Translations under genes and position numbers: made by a program
The notes under the pieces: generated by a model
What the model was told of the DNA's origin: nothing
What the model saw: only the letters and a program-made list of their open reading frames with translations
Databases searched by the model: none
Shown: piece after piece, positions 19,760-28,666 of the stretch
How positions within the stretch are numbered: the stretch's first letter is position 1
Layout of the letters: each line of letters starts with the position of its first letter
DNA from: a bacterium
GTDB taxonomy: Bacteria > Sysuimicrobiota > Sysuimicrobiia > Sysuimicrobiales > Segetimicrobiaceae
Assembly (NCBI GenBank): GCA_035703895.1
Contig: DASSXJ010000169.1
Span: forward strand, 1-41,469
Length of the DNA stretch: 41,469 bases
Direction: 5' to 3'

Positions 19760-21003
19760 GGCGGCGTGAGGAGATCGGCGAGTGCCACGGAGCGTTCGGG
19801 GCCGCGCGCCTCCCGGACGATCGCGCGCGCTCCAGCCACGAAGACCACGCGGGGCACGCCCGCTGCGATCGCTTCGCGCGCGACTTCGTCCCATGGCCGG
19901 CCGAGAATCTCAACCGTCACCGATAGCTCGCGTTCGCGCAGCGCGCCGGCGAGCCGCAGCGCATCGACGCGGGCGCCGTCCGCAAAGGTCACCGCCACGT
20001 CCGGCGTCCACCCGGACTCCCCGGGGTCGGAGGACGCCAGCACGCGGTCCACCCGCACGGCAAACCCCGTGGCGGGATACGGCGCGCCGAACCCCTCGAG
20101 GAGCCGATCGTACCGGCCCCCGCCTAACAACGAATAACCCAACGCCGAGGTGTGCCCCTCGAACACGATCCCCGTGTAGTACTCGAAGTCTCGAATGATG
20201 CTCAGATCCACCCGCACGATGTCCCCGACCCCGTAGGCGGCGAGCATCTTCATCAAATCCTCAAGATCGCCCAGCACGCGCTCGCTCTCGGGGGTGCCGG
20301 CGAGACGGCGGGCGTCGTGAATCGCGCTGGGGCCGCTCAGGACGGGCAGGTGGGAGAGCGCGTCGGCCCGCGCCGGCGGGATCCCGTACCGGTCGAGGAT
20401 CGCGCGGAGTCCGACGAAGTCCTTTTGATAGAGGAACGCGCGGACCTCCCGGGTCCCCTCATCGGGCAGGGCCAGGCCGTCCAGCATGCCCCGCAGAAAC
20501 CCCACGTGCCCCAGACTGATGGAGCATCCCTGGGTGCCGGACGCCTCGAGCGCCTCCACCGCGAGGGCTACGATCTCCGCGTCCGCTTCCAGGGTGCCCG
20601 CGCCGATCAACTCGCATCCCACCTGAGGAAACTCCCGCAGCCGGCCCGAGCCGGTCTCCGATCCCCGGAAGACCTGGCCGGCGTAGGCGACCCTGAGGGG
20701 CAAGGGATGACCGCGCAGGTGGGTGGTGATGAGCCGCGCGACCGAAGTCGTCATCTCGGGGCGGAGCGCAAGCAGCTCACCACCCCGATCAACGAGTTTG
20801 AAGAGACGGTCCCCCGCCTCCGTGCCCTCGCCGCGGACCAACGTATCGAAGTACTCCATCGTCGGAGTCACCACTTCCCGGTAGCCCCACCGCTGCATCC
20901 GTGTCAGGATGCGGTCGCTCACCTTGCGGGCCCGGGAAGATTCGCCCGGGAGAAGATCCCGCATCCCTGGGGGCACCTGCTGCCAGCGTTCACGCCGCAG
21001 CAT
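19756..21003 (-). CDS. hisZ: ATP phosphoribosyltransferase regulatory subunit
   Basis: Histidyl-tRNA-synthetase-like protein that combines with short HisG to form the active, histidine-sensitive enzyme. The 415-residue protein has class II synthetase-like segments: PPGMRDLLPGE, ALRPEMTTSVARL, FRGSETGSGRLREFPQVGCELIG and LLGGGRYDRLLEGFG. A C-terminal region (about 320-415) resembles an anticodon-binding-like fold, so this is the longer HisZ form. A true HisS is less likely because it sits directly before a short hisG. It is the first gene of the his operon, about 37 bases downstream of the proximal promoter's -10. Confidence 0.92.
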   Translation of the reverse strand: MLRRERWQQVPPGMRDLLPGESSRARKVSDRILTRMQRWGYREVVTPTMEYFDTLVRGEGTEAGDRLFKLVDRGGELLALRPEMTTSVARLITTHLRGHPLPLRVAYAGQVFRGSETGSGRLREFPQVGCELIGAGTLEADAEIVALAVEALEASGTQGCSISLGHVGFLRGMLDGLALPDEGTREVRAFLYQKDFVGLRAILDRYGIPPARADALSHLPVLSGPSAIHDARRLAGTPESERVLGDLEDLMKMLAAYGVGDIVRVDLSIIRDFEYYTGIVFEGHTSALGYSLLGGGRYDRLLEGFGAPYPATGFAVRVDRVLASSDPGESGWTPDVAVTFADGARVDALRLAGALRERELSVTVEILGRPWDEVAREAIAAGVPRVVFVAGARAIVREARGPERSVALADLLTPP

Positions 21004-21039
21004 GCGCTCGCCCCCTCACGTGTCTCATTGTGGCGTCCT

Positions 21040-21055
21040 CTTTATCGTGATAAAG
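21040..21055. promoter_or_regulatory. Perfect palindrome over the his promoter -10, candidate operator
   Basis: CTTTATC-GT-GATAAAG: two 7-base arms with a two-base spacer. It covers the -10 (21041-21046) of the proximal his promoter, the ideal place for a repressor. The nearest regulator gene is yerC (TrpR family), about 470 bases upstream; TrpR-family HisR/YerC proteins are reported to control his genes in Gram-positive bacteria. Binding is inferred. Confidence 0.6.
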
Positions 21056-21069
21056 CACTACAGTGTCAA
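21041..21069 (-). promoter_or_regulatory. Proximal sigma70-type promoter of the his operon
   Basis: On the minus strand there is a perfect TTGACA (21069-21064), a 17-base spacer and GATAAA (21046-21041, four of six). Transcription would begin near 21034, leaving a leader of about 30 bases before hisZ. Confidence 0.65.
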
Positions 21070-21082
21070 AGTACACCCGGCC

Positions 21083-21112
21083 ATGGTACCACACGCTCGG
21101 CCGCGCGGTCAA
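21083..21112 (-). promoter_or_regulatory. Distal promoter-like site upstream of hisZ
   Basis: TTGACC (21112-21107), 18-base spacer, TACCAT (21088-21083) on the minus strand. It would give a second his transcript starting about 42 bases upstream of the proximal one and not covered by the palindrome. Match is moderate. Confidence 0.4.
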
Positions 21113-21131
21113 TGCCCATTCGGGGTGCCGG

Positions 21132-21545
21132 CTATGCGGACGCGGCTCGGGTCCGTGAGCGACGGATGAAGACGATGGCGATGGCGAGGCCGGCGATGAG
21201 GGCGAGCGGCGGCGCGGCGTACAGAATCAAGGAAATACCTCCGGGCCCGGGCTCGGCCAGGACGCTCTCCCCAAACTGCCCCACGAAATAGCGAAGGATC
21301 TGATCGGAGGTCTCCCCGGCCTCGAGCTTTTGCCGGATGATCACCTTCATCTCCCGGGCCAGGGCGGAATCGCTCTCGGCCACCGTCTGCCCGGCGCACA
21401 CCGGGCACATCAGTTGCCGGGCGATCGCATAGACGTGATCGTCGAGCGATGCCCCCGACGCCGCCGCGGCCAGGATCGCCCACGCCGCGAGCGCCGTGAC
21501 GGTAGAGAGGAGGACGCGCGTCGCGCGCTCAGCGGCGCGGCTCAC
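21132..21545 (-). CDS. ccmH: CcmH/CycL/NrfF-family cytochrome c maturation protein
   Basis: Thiol-disulfide protein of cytochrome c maturation system I, thought to act on apocytochrome c outside the membrane. The 137-residue product has an N-terminal signal/TM helix (about 11-32), the LMCPVCAGQTVAES motif with the redox Cys pair, and a C-terminal TM helix (about 107-128) followed by arginines, the usual CcmH layout. Start GTG 21545 lies right after GGAGGCGGAGGC and overlaps the yerC end by 17 bases. No other ccm or cytochrome c gene is in the window, so it is an orphan here. Confidence 0.85.
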   Translation of the reverse strand: MSRAAERATRVLLSTVTALAAWAILAAAASGASLDDHVYAIARQLMCPVCAGQTVAESDSALAREMKVIIRQKLEAGETSDQILRYFVGQFGESVLAEPGPGGISLILYAAPPLALIAGLAIAIVFIRRSRTRAASA

Positions 21546-21864
21546 GCCTCCGCCTCCGTCCCTCGACAGGGGCCGCATACCCCATACGCTTCAGCACCAG
21601 GGCGTACCCGTCCGCTCCGTAGGTGAGAAACCGGCGGACGCGACTGATCGTGGCCGATGAGGCTCCCGTTCGGGCGGCGATCTCCTCATAGGTTTTCCCC
21701 TGGTGCAGCATTCGGGCGACCGCGAAGCGCTGCGCGAGGGCCCTGACCTCCCCGATCGTGCAGACGTCCTCGAAGAACCGGTAGCATTCTTCTACGGTGC
21801 GGAGCTGCAAGACCGCCCGAAAGAGGGAGTCGGCCAGAGGACCCCGGAGTTTCGGATTCACCAC
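21529..21864 (-). CDS. yerC: YerC/YecD-family TrpR-related regulator (HisR-like)
   Basis: Small DNA-binding protein of the TrpR superfamily. The 111-residue product contains the YerC core: a helical dimerisation part (LRTVEECYRFFEDVCT), then GEVRALAQRFAVARML and the helix-turn-helix KTYEEIAARTGASSATISRVRRFL, and ends with an arginine-rich tail. Length fits the family (about 100). The start is uncertain: GTG GTG at 21864/21861 comes just after the panE stop without a good ribosome-binding site; an ATG at 21900 would overlap panE. Its place before the his promoters and his operon supports a role as histidine-responsive repressor; the ligand is not shown by sequence. Confidence 0.85.
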   Translation of the reverse strand: MVNPKLRGPLADSLFRAVLQLRTVEECYRFFEDVCTIGEVRALAQRFAVARMLHQGKTYEEIAARTGASSATISRVRRFLTYGADGYALVLKRMGYAAPVEGRRRRREPRR

Positions 21865-21865
21865 G

Positions 21866-22807
21866 CTACGCGCCGTGGGTGGCCGCAGCCTTCCGCTCAT
21901 GAGGGCGGAGCACCGCGACGACTGCAAAGTTCAGAGGCGTGGGCACACCGTATTGGCGCCCCATCCGGACAACCGCGCCGCAGAGAGCGTCGAGCTCCAT
22001 CCGCCGGCCCGCCGCGAGATCGTTGTAGAGGGACGAACGCGTGTCAAACCCACTGCCCTTCACCAATCGCTCCGCCACTGCCATCTGCCGCTCCACGACG
22101 TTGTCGAGAGGGATCCCCTTGGCGGCCCCCACTGCCGCGGCTTCCTCCATCAGCCCGCGATACATGGCACGGGATTCGGCATGCGACAACACCTCTCCCA
22201 CGGGGACACGCGTCGTGGCGGTCATGCCCGCATTCGCGCAGATGAAGACAAACTTCTCCCACAGCCGGAGTCGGATCACCTCTGTCGCCTCGGCCGCCAC
22301 ACCCGCACGCGCGAGCATCGTCTCGATCGCGCGGACCCGGGCCGTCGTTCGACCGTCCATCTCGCCAAAGATGATGTCCCCGGTCGAGCCGGTGTGGGCG
22401 ATCACGCCGGGGCTCTCGATCACGGCGGAGACGTAGGTGACCCCGCCCAGGACGTGCCGGTGACCATACATCTCTCCCAGCCGGTCCTCGGTCTCAACCC
22501 CGTTCTGCAGGCAGAGGATCGCGGTGTCGGGGCCCGCCACCGGCCGGATCGCCTCCGCCGCAGAGGCGAAATCGTACGTCTTGACGGCAAACAGCACGAG
22601 GTCCACAGGCCCGGCTTCGGCCGCGCGGTCGGTTGCGCGGACCGGCAGGGTGAAATCGCCGTCGGGGCTCGTGACCCGGAGGCCGCCCGACTGGAGCGCG
22701 CGCAGGTGAGCGCCCCGGGCAACGAAGACCACTTCTTCGCCGGCCCGCTGGAGGAGGCCCCCAAAGTAGCCCCCCAGACCACCAGTTCCCATCACCAGAA
22801 TCCGCAT
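21866..22807 (-). CDS. panE: 2-dehydropantoate 2-reductase family protein
   Basis: NADPH-dependent reduction of ketopantoate to pantoate for coenzyme A synthesis. The 313-residue protein starts MRILVMGTGGLGGYFGGLL (Rossmann GxGxxG), then VLFAVKTYDF, LQNGVETEDRLGE, LWEKFVFICANAGMTA with the catalytic Lys and conserved Asn, and a C-terminal helical domain with SSLYNDLAAGRRMELD. The start ATG 22807 lies 13 bases after the leuB stop; a longer frame begins inside leuB. Ketopantoate derives from 2-ketoisovalerate, the valine precursor, which explains its place in this operon. A broader ketoacid reductase role is possible. Confidence 0.88.
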   Translation of the reverse strand: MRILVMGTGGLGGYFGGLLQRAGEEVVFVARGAHLRALQSGGLRVTSPDGDFTLPVRATDRAAEAGPVDLVLFAVKTYDFASAAEAIRPVAGPDTAILCLQNGVETEDRLGEMYGHRHVLGGVTYVSAVIESPGVIAHTGSTGDIIFGEMDGRTTARVRAIETMLARAGVAAEATEVIRLRLWEKFVFICANAGMTATTRVPVGEVLSHAESRAMYRGLMEEAAAVGAAKGIPLDNVVERQMAVAERLVKGSGFDTRSSLYNDLAAGRRMELDALCGAVVRMGRQYGVPTPLNFAVVAVLRPHERKAAATHGA

Positions 22808-22820
22808 GGATGACCGCTGA

Positions 22821-23903
22821 TCAGTGGAACCGGGCGAGGACGGCATCGGTCATCGCTGCGGTCCCGAGCGCGGGGCGGTTGCCGGCCATGTCCGCCGTCC
22901 GGCTTCCGTCCGCCAGTGCGCGAAGAACCGCTTCTTCGATCGCCGACGCGGCGGCTTCGTGACCGAGTCCGTAGCGAAGCAGGAGCGCGCCGGTCAAGAT
23001 CGCGGCCAGCGGATTCGCGATCCCTTTGCCGGCGATGTCGGGCGCGGTCCCGTGCACCGGCTCGAACAACCCCGGCGGGTGGTCGCCAAGGCTGGCCGAC
23101 GGCATCAGGCCGAGCGACCCCATCACGCCCGCCGCTTCATCACTCAGGATGTCGCCGAACATATTCTCGGTCACGATAACGTCGAACTGTTTGGGGTTGA
23201 CCACGAGTTGCAGCGCGCAGTTGTCCACAAGCATATGCTCGACCCTCACGTCCGAAAACTCTCCCGCCGCCTCGGTCGCGACTTCGCGCCACAGCCGGGA
23301 GGTCTCGAGCACGTTGGCCTTGTCCACGGAGGTGACTTTGCGACGGGGCCGCGTCCGGGCGAATTCACAGGCCTTGCGGACGACCCGGCGCACCTCGGCG
23401 GCCGAGTACGGCAAGGTATCCATCGCCGCGACCTCGCGGCCCTGCCCGGTGCGGGACTGCGCGCCGAAGTACAAGCCCCCGGTCAGCTCACGGACGATGA
23501 GGATGTCTGCGCCTTCGACCACCTCCCGCCGCAACGGAGAAGCGGCCAGGAGGGCGGGAGATATCGTGGCCGGGCGCAGGTTGGCGTAGAGCCCAAAGGT
23601 CTTCCTCAGCGTGAACAGCGCCTGCTCGGGGCGCAGCTCTCGCGGGCCGCGGTCCCACTTCGGGCCACCGCACGCCCCGAGCAAGATCGCCTCGGAACGC
23701 CGGCACAGCTCTATCGTGTGCTCGGGGATGGGATGACCGACGGCGTCGATCGCTCCGCCCCCCGCGATGCCCTCCTCAAACTCGAGCCCAAGCTCGTACC
23801 GGCGATCGACCTCCGCCAGCACCCGCACGGCCTCGCCGATGACCTCGCGGCCGATGCCGTCCCCGGGGATGACGGCAACGCGACGAGTGCGTGCAGCGCT
23901 CAT
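22821..23903 (-). CDS. leuB: 3-isopropylmalate dehydrogenase
   Basis: NAD-dependent oxidative decarboxylation of 3-isopropylmalate in leucine synthesis; in a citramalate route LeuB also handles 3-methylmalate. The 360-residue protein has [28 protein letters not shown], the Lys-Asn-Val substrate segment [16 protein letters not shown], and [18 protein letters not shown]. Absence of the icd-type RENTED and NADP-selective Lys-Tyr supports LeuB. The start overlaps the cimA stop by four bases. Confidence 0.96.
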   Translation of the reverse strand: MSAARTRRVAVIPGDGIGREVIGEAVRVLAEVDRRYELGLEFEEGIAGGGAIDAVGHPIPEHTIELCRRSEAILLGACGGPKWDRGPRELRPEQALFTLRKTFGLYANLRPATISPALLAASPLRREVVEGADILIVRELTGGLYFGAQSRTGQGREVAAMDTLPYSAAEVRRVVRKACEFARTRPRRKVTSVDKANVLETSRLWREVATEAAGEFSDVRVEHMLVDNCALQLVVNPKQFDVIVTENMFGDILSDEAAGVMGSLGLMPSASLGDHPPGLFEPVHGTAPDIAGKGIANPLAAILTGALLLRYGLGHEAAASAIEEAVLRALADGSRTADMAGNRPALGTAAMTDAVLARFH

Positions 23904-25483
23904 CGCGATGCCCCAACCCGTTCACCGAGCAGCACGTACTCCAGGCTGTCGACGAGGGCCTGCCAAGATGCCTCGACCACGTTCTCCGAGACCCCGACGG
24001 TCCCCCACGTCCGGACGCCGTCCGTCGACTGGATCAGCACCCGCACCTTGGCCGCCGTGGCGGCGTCGGCGTTCAGCACGCGCACCTTGTAGTCGACCAG
24101 ACGCACTTTGCCGATCTCCGGGTAGAAGCGCTCGAGCGCCTTGCGGAGCGCGCGGTCGAGCGCGTGCACCGGGCCGTTCCCTTCGGCCGCGGTGTGCTCT
24201 TCCTGGCCGTCGACGGCCAGACGGATGCTCGCTTCCGCGGCCGCCTCTCCGTGGGGCCCCTTCTCGACCATGATCCGCAGCCCTTTGAGGGTGAACGCGG
24301 GGCGGTGCTGGCCCAACGTCCGCCGCACCAAGAGTTCGAACGACGCCTCAGCGCCCTCAAACTGAAACCCGGCATGTTCCAGCTGCTTGAGCTGGCCGAG
24401 GATCTCGCGGACTTCCGGCCGGTCCTTACTAAGGTCCAGTCCCATCTCTTCGGCCTTGTAGAGCACGTTCGCCCGCCCGGAGAGGTCGCTCACCACCACG
24501 CGGCGCTCGTTGCCGACCGATTCCGGAGGCACATGCTCATACGTCGGCGGATGGGCCATGACGGCGCTCACGTGGACGCCGCCCTTGTGCGCAAAGGCGT
24601 TCTTCCCCACGAACGGCTGGTATTCATTCGGAGCCATGTTGGCCAGCTCGCTCACAAACCGGGCGAGCTCCCCAAGACGGCGGAGGGAGGCCTCCGGCAC
24701 ACACTCGTATCCCAGCTTCAGCTGCAGGTTCGGGATGATCGAGATGAGGTTGGCGTTGCCGCACCGCTCGCCGATGCCGTTGACGGTGCCCTGAACGTGC
24801 ACGGCCCCGGCCCTGACCGCTACGATCGCGTTGGCGACTCCCACCTCGCCGTCGTTGTGCGTATGGATGCCGAGCGGCCCATCGATCGCCGCCCGCGCAG
24901 CCTCGAGGCCTGCGCGAATCTCAAACGGCAGGCATCCGCCGTTGGTGTCGCAGAGGACGACGACGTCGGCCCCGCCGGATCGGGCGGCGGCCAGGGTCGC
25001 GCGCGCATAGTCCGGGTTGGCTTTCCAGCCATCGAAATAGTGCTCGGCATCGTAGACGACCTCGACACCCCGGGCCTTAAGATACCGCACCGAGTCTTCG
25101 ATCATCCGCAGGTTTTCGTCGAGCGTGGTGCGCAGCGCTTCCCGCACGTGCAGATCCCACGTCTTCCCGAACACGGCGGCAGTGGGGGTGCCGGCCGCCA
25201 GCATCATCTGGAGATTCTCGTCCTGCTCCGGTGCGATCCCCGCGCGGCGCGTGCTCCCGAACGCGGTGATCCGCGCGTGCCGCCACGAGCGGACGGCGGC
25301 CTGCGCGAAGAATTCCAGGTCTTTCGGGTTGCTGCCCGGCCAGCCGCCTTCGATATAATCGACGCCAAAGTCGTCCAACCGCTCCGCGATCGCGAGCTTG
25401 TCCTGGGCCGACAGGGTAATCCCGGCGCCCTGGGTGCCGTCCCGGAGGGTGGTGTCGTAGAGGGCGATGCGCACGGCGGCCAC
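23900..25483 (-). CDS. cimA: Citramalate synthase
   Basis: Condenses acetyl-CoA and pyruvate to citramalate, giving 2-oxobutyrate for isoleucine without threonine deaminase. The 527-residue protein has the HMGL-like TIM barrel: [18 protein letters not shown], the [17 protein letters not shown] segment specific to the CimA group, [30 protein letters not shown], and the C-terminal regulatory domain (from about 390). It differs from LeuA next door, which has the IPMS pattern. It lies between leuA (three-base gap) and leuB (ATGA overlap). Confidence 0.94.
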   Translation of the reverse strand: MAAVRIALYDTTLRDGTQGAGITLSAQDKLAIAERLDDFGVDYIEGGWPGSNPKDLEFFAQAAVRSWRHARITAFGSTRRAGIAPEQDENLQMMLAAGTPTAAVFGKTWDLHVREALRTTLDENLRMIEDSVRYLKARGVEVVYDAEHYFDGWKANPDYARATLAAARSGGADVVVLCDTNGGCLPFEIRAGLEAARAAIDGPLGIHTHNDGEVGVANAIVAVRAGAVHVQGTVNGIGERCGNANLISIIPNLQLKLGYECVPEASLRRLGELARFVSELANMAPNEYQPFVGKNAFAHKGGVHVSAVMAHPPTYEHVPPESVGNERRVVVSDLSGRANVLYKAEEMGLDLSKDRPEVREILGQLKQLEHAGFQFEGAEASFELLVRRTLGQHRPAFTLKGLRIMVEKGPHGEAAAEASIRLAVDGQEEHTAAEGNGPVHALDRALRKALERFYPEIGKVRLVDYKVRVLNADAATAAKVRVLIQSTDGVRTWGTVGVSENVVEASWQALVDSLEYVLLGERVGASR

Positions 25484-25486
25484 GGG

Positions 25487-27019
25487 CTAGCTGTAGACGT
25501 TGGTCATCCAGTGCTGGCGCTCATGGATAATCTTGTTGACGGCGGCGAGGTACGCCTTCGCGCTCGCCTCCAGGACGTCGGTGCTCGTCCCACGCCCGAT
25601 AAAGAGTCCGTCCCCGTCACGCACCTTGACCGTCGCTTCACCGATGGCATCGGTCCCCCCGGTGGCGGCCTTGATCGCGTAGTCCGCCAGGGACGGGCTC
25701 AGGCCGACGATCTTGTTGATGGCGTTGTACATCGCATCCACCGGACCGTCTCCGGTGGCTTCCTGGGTAAACAGCTCCCGACCCCGGGTCAGCGTGATCG
25801 ACGCCATCGGGGGGAGTGTGCTGCTCGTGGAGATGTGAAAGGACTTCAATCCGAAGGTATGCGGCGTCCCCCGCAGCTCGCCTTCGACCAGCGCCAGGAT
25901 GTCGTCGGTCGTGACCTGCTTCTTCTTGTCACAGAGCGCCTTGAACTCCTCAAACGCGCGCTGCAGGTCGACATCAGACAGCCGCACCCCGTTGCTTTCC
26001 AGGAGGTTCTTGAAGGCGTGGCGGCCAGAGTGCTTACCGAGCACGAGCTTGTTGCTGGGGATGCCGATCGCCTCCGGGGTCATGATCTCATACGTCTCAC
26101 GGTTGGCCAGGACGCCGTGCTGATGGATCCCGGCCTCGTGGGCGAAGGCGTTGTCGCCGACCACGGCCTTGTTGGGCTGGACGGGAATGCCGGTGATCGC
26201 GCTGATGAGGCGGCTCGTGCGATAGATCTTCGTCGTGTCGACGGACGTCTCGAGCTTGTAGTGGTTCCGGCGAGTGTGGAGCGCCATCACGAGCTCCTCG
26301 AGCGACGCGTTGCCGGCGCGCTCGCCGATCCCATTCATCGTGCACTCGATCTGGCGGGCGCCCACCTGCACCGCCGCCAGGGAGTTGGCCACCGCCAGTC
26401 CGAGATCATCGTGGCAGTGGACGCTCCAGATGACTTTGTCGCTGTTGGGGACGCGCTCCATGAGCGTCCGGAGCAAGGACGCGTACTCCTCGGGGGAGGC
26501 GTAGCCCACGGTATCGGGGACGTTGATCGTCGTCGCGCCGGCCTTGATCGCGCCCTCGAACACGCGGCACAGAAACTCCTGATCCGACCGGCTGGCGTCC
26601 TCCGCGGAGAACTCGACGTCGTCCGCAAACCGCCGCGCGTATCGCACCGCTTCGACCGACGCCTCATACACCTGGTCGGGAGTCATCCGGAGCTTGTGCT
26701 CCATGTGAATCGGAGACGTGGCGATGAACGTATGGATCCGGGGGCGCGCGGCCTCCCGCACTCCCTCGACGACCGCGTCGATGTCCTGGCGATTCGCTCG
26801 GGCCAGCCCGGCGATCGTGGCCTCCCGCACCTCGCGCGCGATCAATTGAACGCCCTCGAGGTCACCCTTGCTGCTGATGGGAAACCCGGCTTCGATGATG
26901 TCCACGCGCAGCGCTTCGAGCGCCCGGGCGACCTCGAGCTTCTCCTCGGTATTCATCGTGAACCCGGGAGATTGCTCGCCGTCCCGCAAGGTGGTGTCGA
27001 AGATCCGAATCCGCTCCAT
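25487..27019 (-). CDS. leuA: 2-isopropylmalate synthase
   Basis: First committed leucine step: acetyl-CoA plus 2-ketoisovalerate. The 510-residue bacterial-type protein has [43 protein letters not shown], the [16 protein letters not shown] metal site, [14 protein letters not shown]-like segment, [17 protein letters not shown], and the C-terminal leucine-binding regulatory domain. Start ATG 27019 follows the ilvC stop by 43 bases. Confidence 0.96.
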   Translation of the reverse strand: MERIRIFDTTLRDGEQSPGFTMNTEEKLEVARALEALRVDIIEAGFPISSKGDLEGVQLIAREVREATIAGLARANRQDIDAVVEGVREAARPRIHTFIATSPIHMEHKLRMTPDQVYEASVEAVRYARRFADDVEFSAEDASRSDQEFLCRVFEGAIKAGATTINVPDTVGYASPEEYASLLRTLMERVPNSDKVIWSVHCHDDLGLAVANSLAAVQVGARQIECTMNGIGERAGNASLEELVMALHTRRNHYKLETSVDTTKIYRTSRLISAITGIPVQPNKAVVGDNAFAHEAGIHQHGVLANRETYEIMTPEAIGIPSNKLVLGKHSGRHAFKNLLESNGVRLSDVDLQRAFEEFKALCDKKKQVTTDDILALVEGELRGTPHTFGLKSFHISTSSTLPPMASITLTRGRELFTQEATGDGPVDAMYNAINKIVGLSPSLADYAIKAATGGTDAIGEATVKVRDGDGLFIGRGTSTDVLEASAKAYLAAVNKIIHERQHWMTNVYS

Positions 27020-27062
27020 GGCCTGCTCCTCCTGCGTCGTTCGGTGCGTCCCGCGAGCCTGC

Positions 27063-28112
27063 TTACCGCTTGGCCTTCGCTTCGGTTTTCCTCCCGGCGG
27101 GCCGCGGCGCGTTGCCGTCGCGCCGCAACCACGGCATCATGGCCCGCAGGTGGCGCCCGATCTCCTCGATGGGATGCTCGGCCTCCTGGCGGTATCGGGC
27201 ATTGAACACGGGCCGGCCGGCCTCGTTTTCGAGGATCCATTCCTTGGCAAAGACGCCGGTTTGGATCTCGGCGAGAATCCGCCGCATCTCCGCGCGGGTC
27301 TCCTCGGTGATGATCCGGGACCCCCGCGTGAAATCCCCGTACTTCGCGGTATTGCTCACCGAATACCGCATCAACCCCAGCCCACCCTCATAGATGAGGT
27401 CCACGATGAGCTTCATCTCATGGAGGCACTCGAAGTAGGCGATCTCCGGGGCGTAGCCGGCCTGCACGAGCGTCTCGAACCCCGCCTTGATCAGCTCCGT
27501 GATTCCCCCGCAGAGGACGGTCTGTTCTCCGAACAGATCGCTCTCGGTTTCCTCCCGGAACGTCGTCTCGATCACGCCGGCGCGCAGGCTGCCGATCCCG
27601 TGGGCGTAGGCGAGCGCCAGGGCCTTGGCCTTCCCGGTGAAATCCTGGTGCACGGCCAGCAGCGAGGGGACCCCCCTCCCCTCGACATACATCCGGCGGA
27701 GCAGGTGCCCCGGGCTCTTCGGCGCGATCATGAACACGTCGGCGTCGGCCGGCGGCACGATCTGATTGAAATGGATGCTGAAACCGTGGGAAACGCCGAT
27801 CGCCTTGCCGCCCGTCAGGTGAGGCAGGATCTCCTCGCGGAAGACCCGCGCCTGAATCTCATCCGGGATGAGGATCTGGATGATGTCGGACTGGGCGGCC
27901 GCCTGCGGCACGGTCGTGACCTCGAGGCCATCTTGGGCCGCGAGCTCCCAGGACCGGCTGCCTTTGTACAGGCCGACCACCACCGAGACCCCGCTGTCCC
28001 GCAGGTTTTGGGCCTGCGCGTGCCCCTGACTCCCGTAGCCGATCACGGCCACGCGCTTGCCGCGGAGAAGGTTCAGGTTGGCGTCCTGCTCGTAGTACAC
28101 CTTGGCCGGCAT
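27063..28112 (-). CDS. ilvC: Ketol-acid reductoisomerase, class I
   Basis: Converts acetolactate (or acetohydroxybutyrate) to the dihydroxy acid using NAD(P)H and Mg. The 349-residue protein has the Rossmann motif [19 protein letters not shown], a loop LYKGSRSW of the kind that binds the NADPH phosphate, [20 protein letters not shown], and the knotted domain with metal ligands in [12 protein letters not shown] and [11 protein letters not shown]. The last 20 residues are a basic extension. It lies between ilvN (14-base gap) and leuA. Confidence 0.96.
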   Translation of the reverse strand: MPAKVYYEQDANLNLLRGKRVAVIGYGSQGHAQAQNLRDSGVSVVVGLYKGSRSWELAAQDGLEVTTVPQAAAQSDIIQILIPDEIQARVFREEILPHLTGGKAIGVSHGFSIHFNQIVPPADADVFMIAPKSPGHLLRRMYVEGRGVPSLLAVHQDFTGKAKALALAYAHGIGSLRAGVIETTFREETESDLFGEQTVLCGGITELIKAGFETLVQAGYAPEIAYFECLHEMKLIVDLIYEGGLGLMRYSVSNTAKYGDFTRGSRIITEETRAEMRRILAEIQTGVFAKEWILENEAGRPVFNARYRQEAEHPIEEIGRHLRAMMPWLRRDGNAPRPAGRKTEAKAKR

Positions 28113-28126
28113 TCGTGCGGGCCTCC

Positions 28127-28666
28127 TTAGGTGGGCTGGGTACCCCGGACCAGCGTCACCTGGCCGGTTCGCACCATCTCCCGAATCCCGTACTTTTGCA
28201 CCAGCGACAGGATCGCGTCGATCTTGTCCGACCGCCCGGTCACTTCCAGAGTCATCGTCTTCTCGGTCAAGTCGACGACGTTCGCCCGAAAAACGTTGCA
28301 GATCTCCATGATCTCCATTCGCGTCGCCGGTGTGGCGTTGAGCTTGATCAACGCCAGTTCCCGATCGACGGTGCTGAACCCGGTGACATCGTTGACCTTG
28401 ATGACCTCGATGAGCTTATTGAGCTGCTTGATGATCTGTTCAAGGACCTCGGGCTCGCCGTCCACGGCGATGATCATGCGGGAGACCGTGGGCTGCTCGG
28501 TCACCCCGACCGCCAGGCTGTGGATGTTGTAGCCTCGACGGCGGAAGAGACCCGACACCTTCGTCAGGACGCCGGGCGTGTTGTCGACCAGCACCGAGAT
28601 GGTATGCTTCATCCTCCGCACCGGGACCGGCGCCCCGGTCAGCACGTCCAGCACCGACGTCCTCAC
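28127..28666 (-). CDS. ilvN: Acetolactate synthase small (regulatory) subunit
   Basis: ACT-domain subunit that activates IlvB and gives feedback inhibition by branched-chain amino acids. The family core starts [23 protein letters not shown] and [12 protein letters not shown], followed by the C-terminal domain with [27 protein letters not shown]. The start is ambiguous: ATG 28612 gives the classical N-terminus (161 residues), but GGAGG directly abuts it. GTG 28666 overlaps the ilvB stop as GTGA, with GAGGGA upstream, and adds 18 residues; I use it because such overlaps are the rule here. Confidence 0.93.
   Translation of the reverse strand: MRTSVLDVLTGAPVPVRRMKHTISVLVDNTPGVLTKVSGLFRRRGYNIHSLAVGVTEQPTVSRMIIAVDGEPEVLEQIIKQLNKLIEVIKVNDVTGFSTVDRELALIKLNATPATRMEIMEICNVFRANVVDLTEKTMTLEVTGRSDKIDAILSLVQKYGIREMVRTGQVTLVRGTQPT

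Noticed and set aside
23891-27205. 1104-codon open frame on the plus strand
   Set aside because: It lies exactly opposite cimA and leuA, whose family motifs are unmistakable. Long antisense frames are expected at this GC content. Other examples at 225-1955, 4148-5338, 28816-30441 and 37839-39455 were rejected for the same reason.
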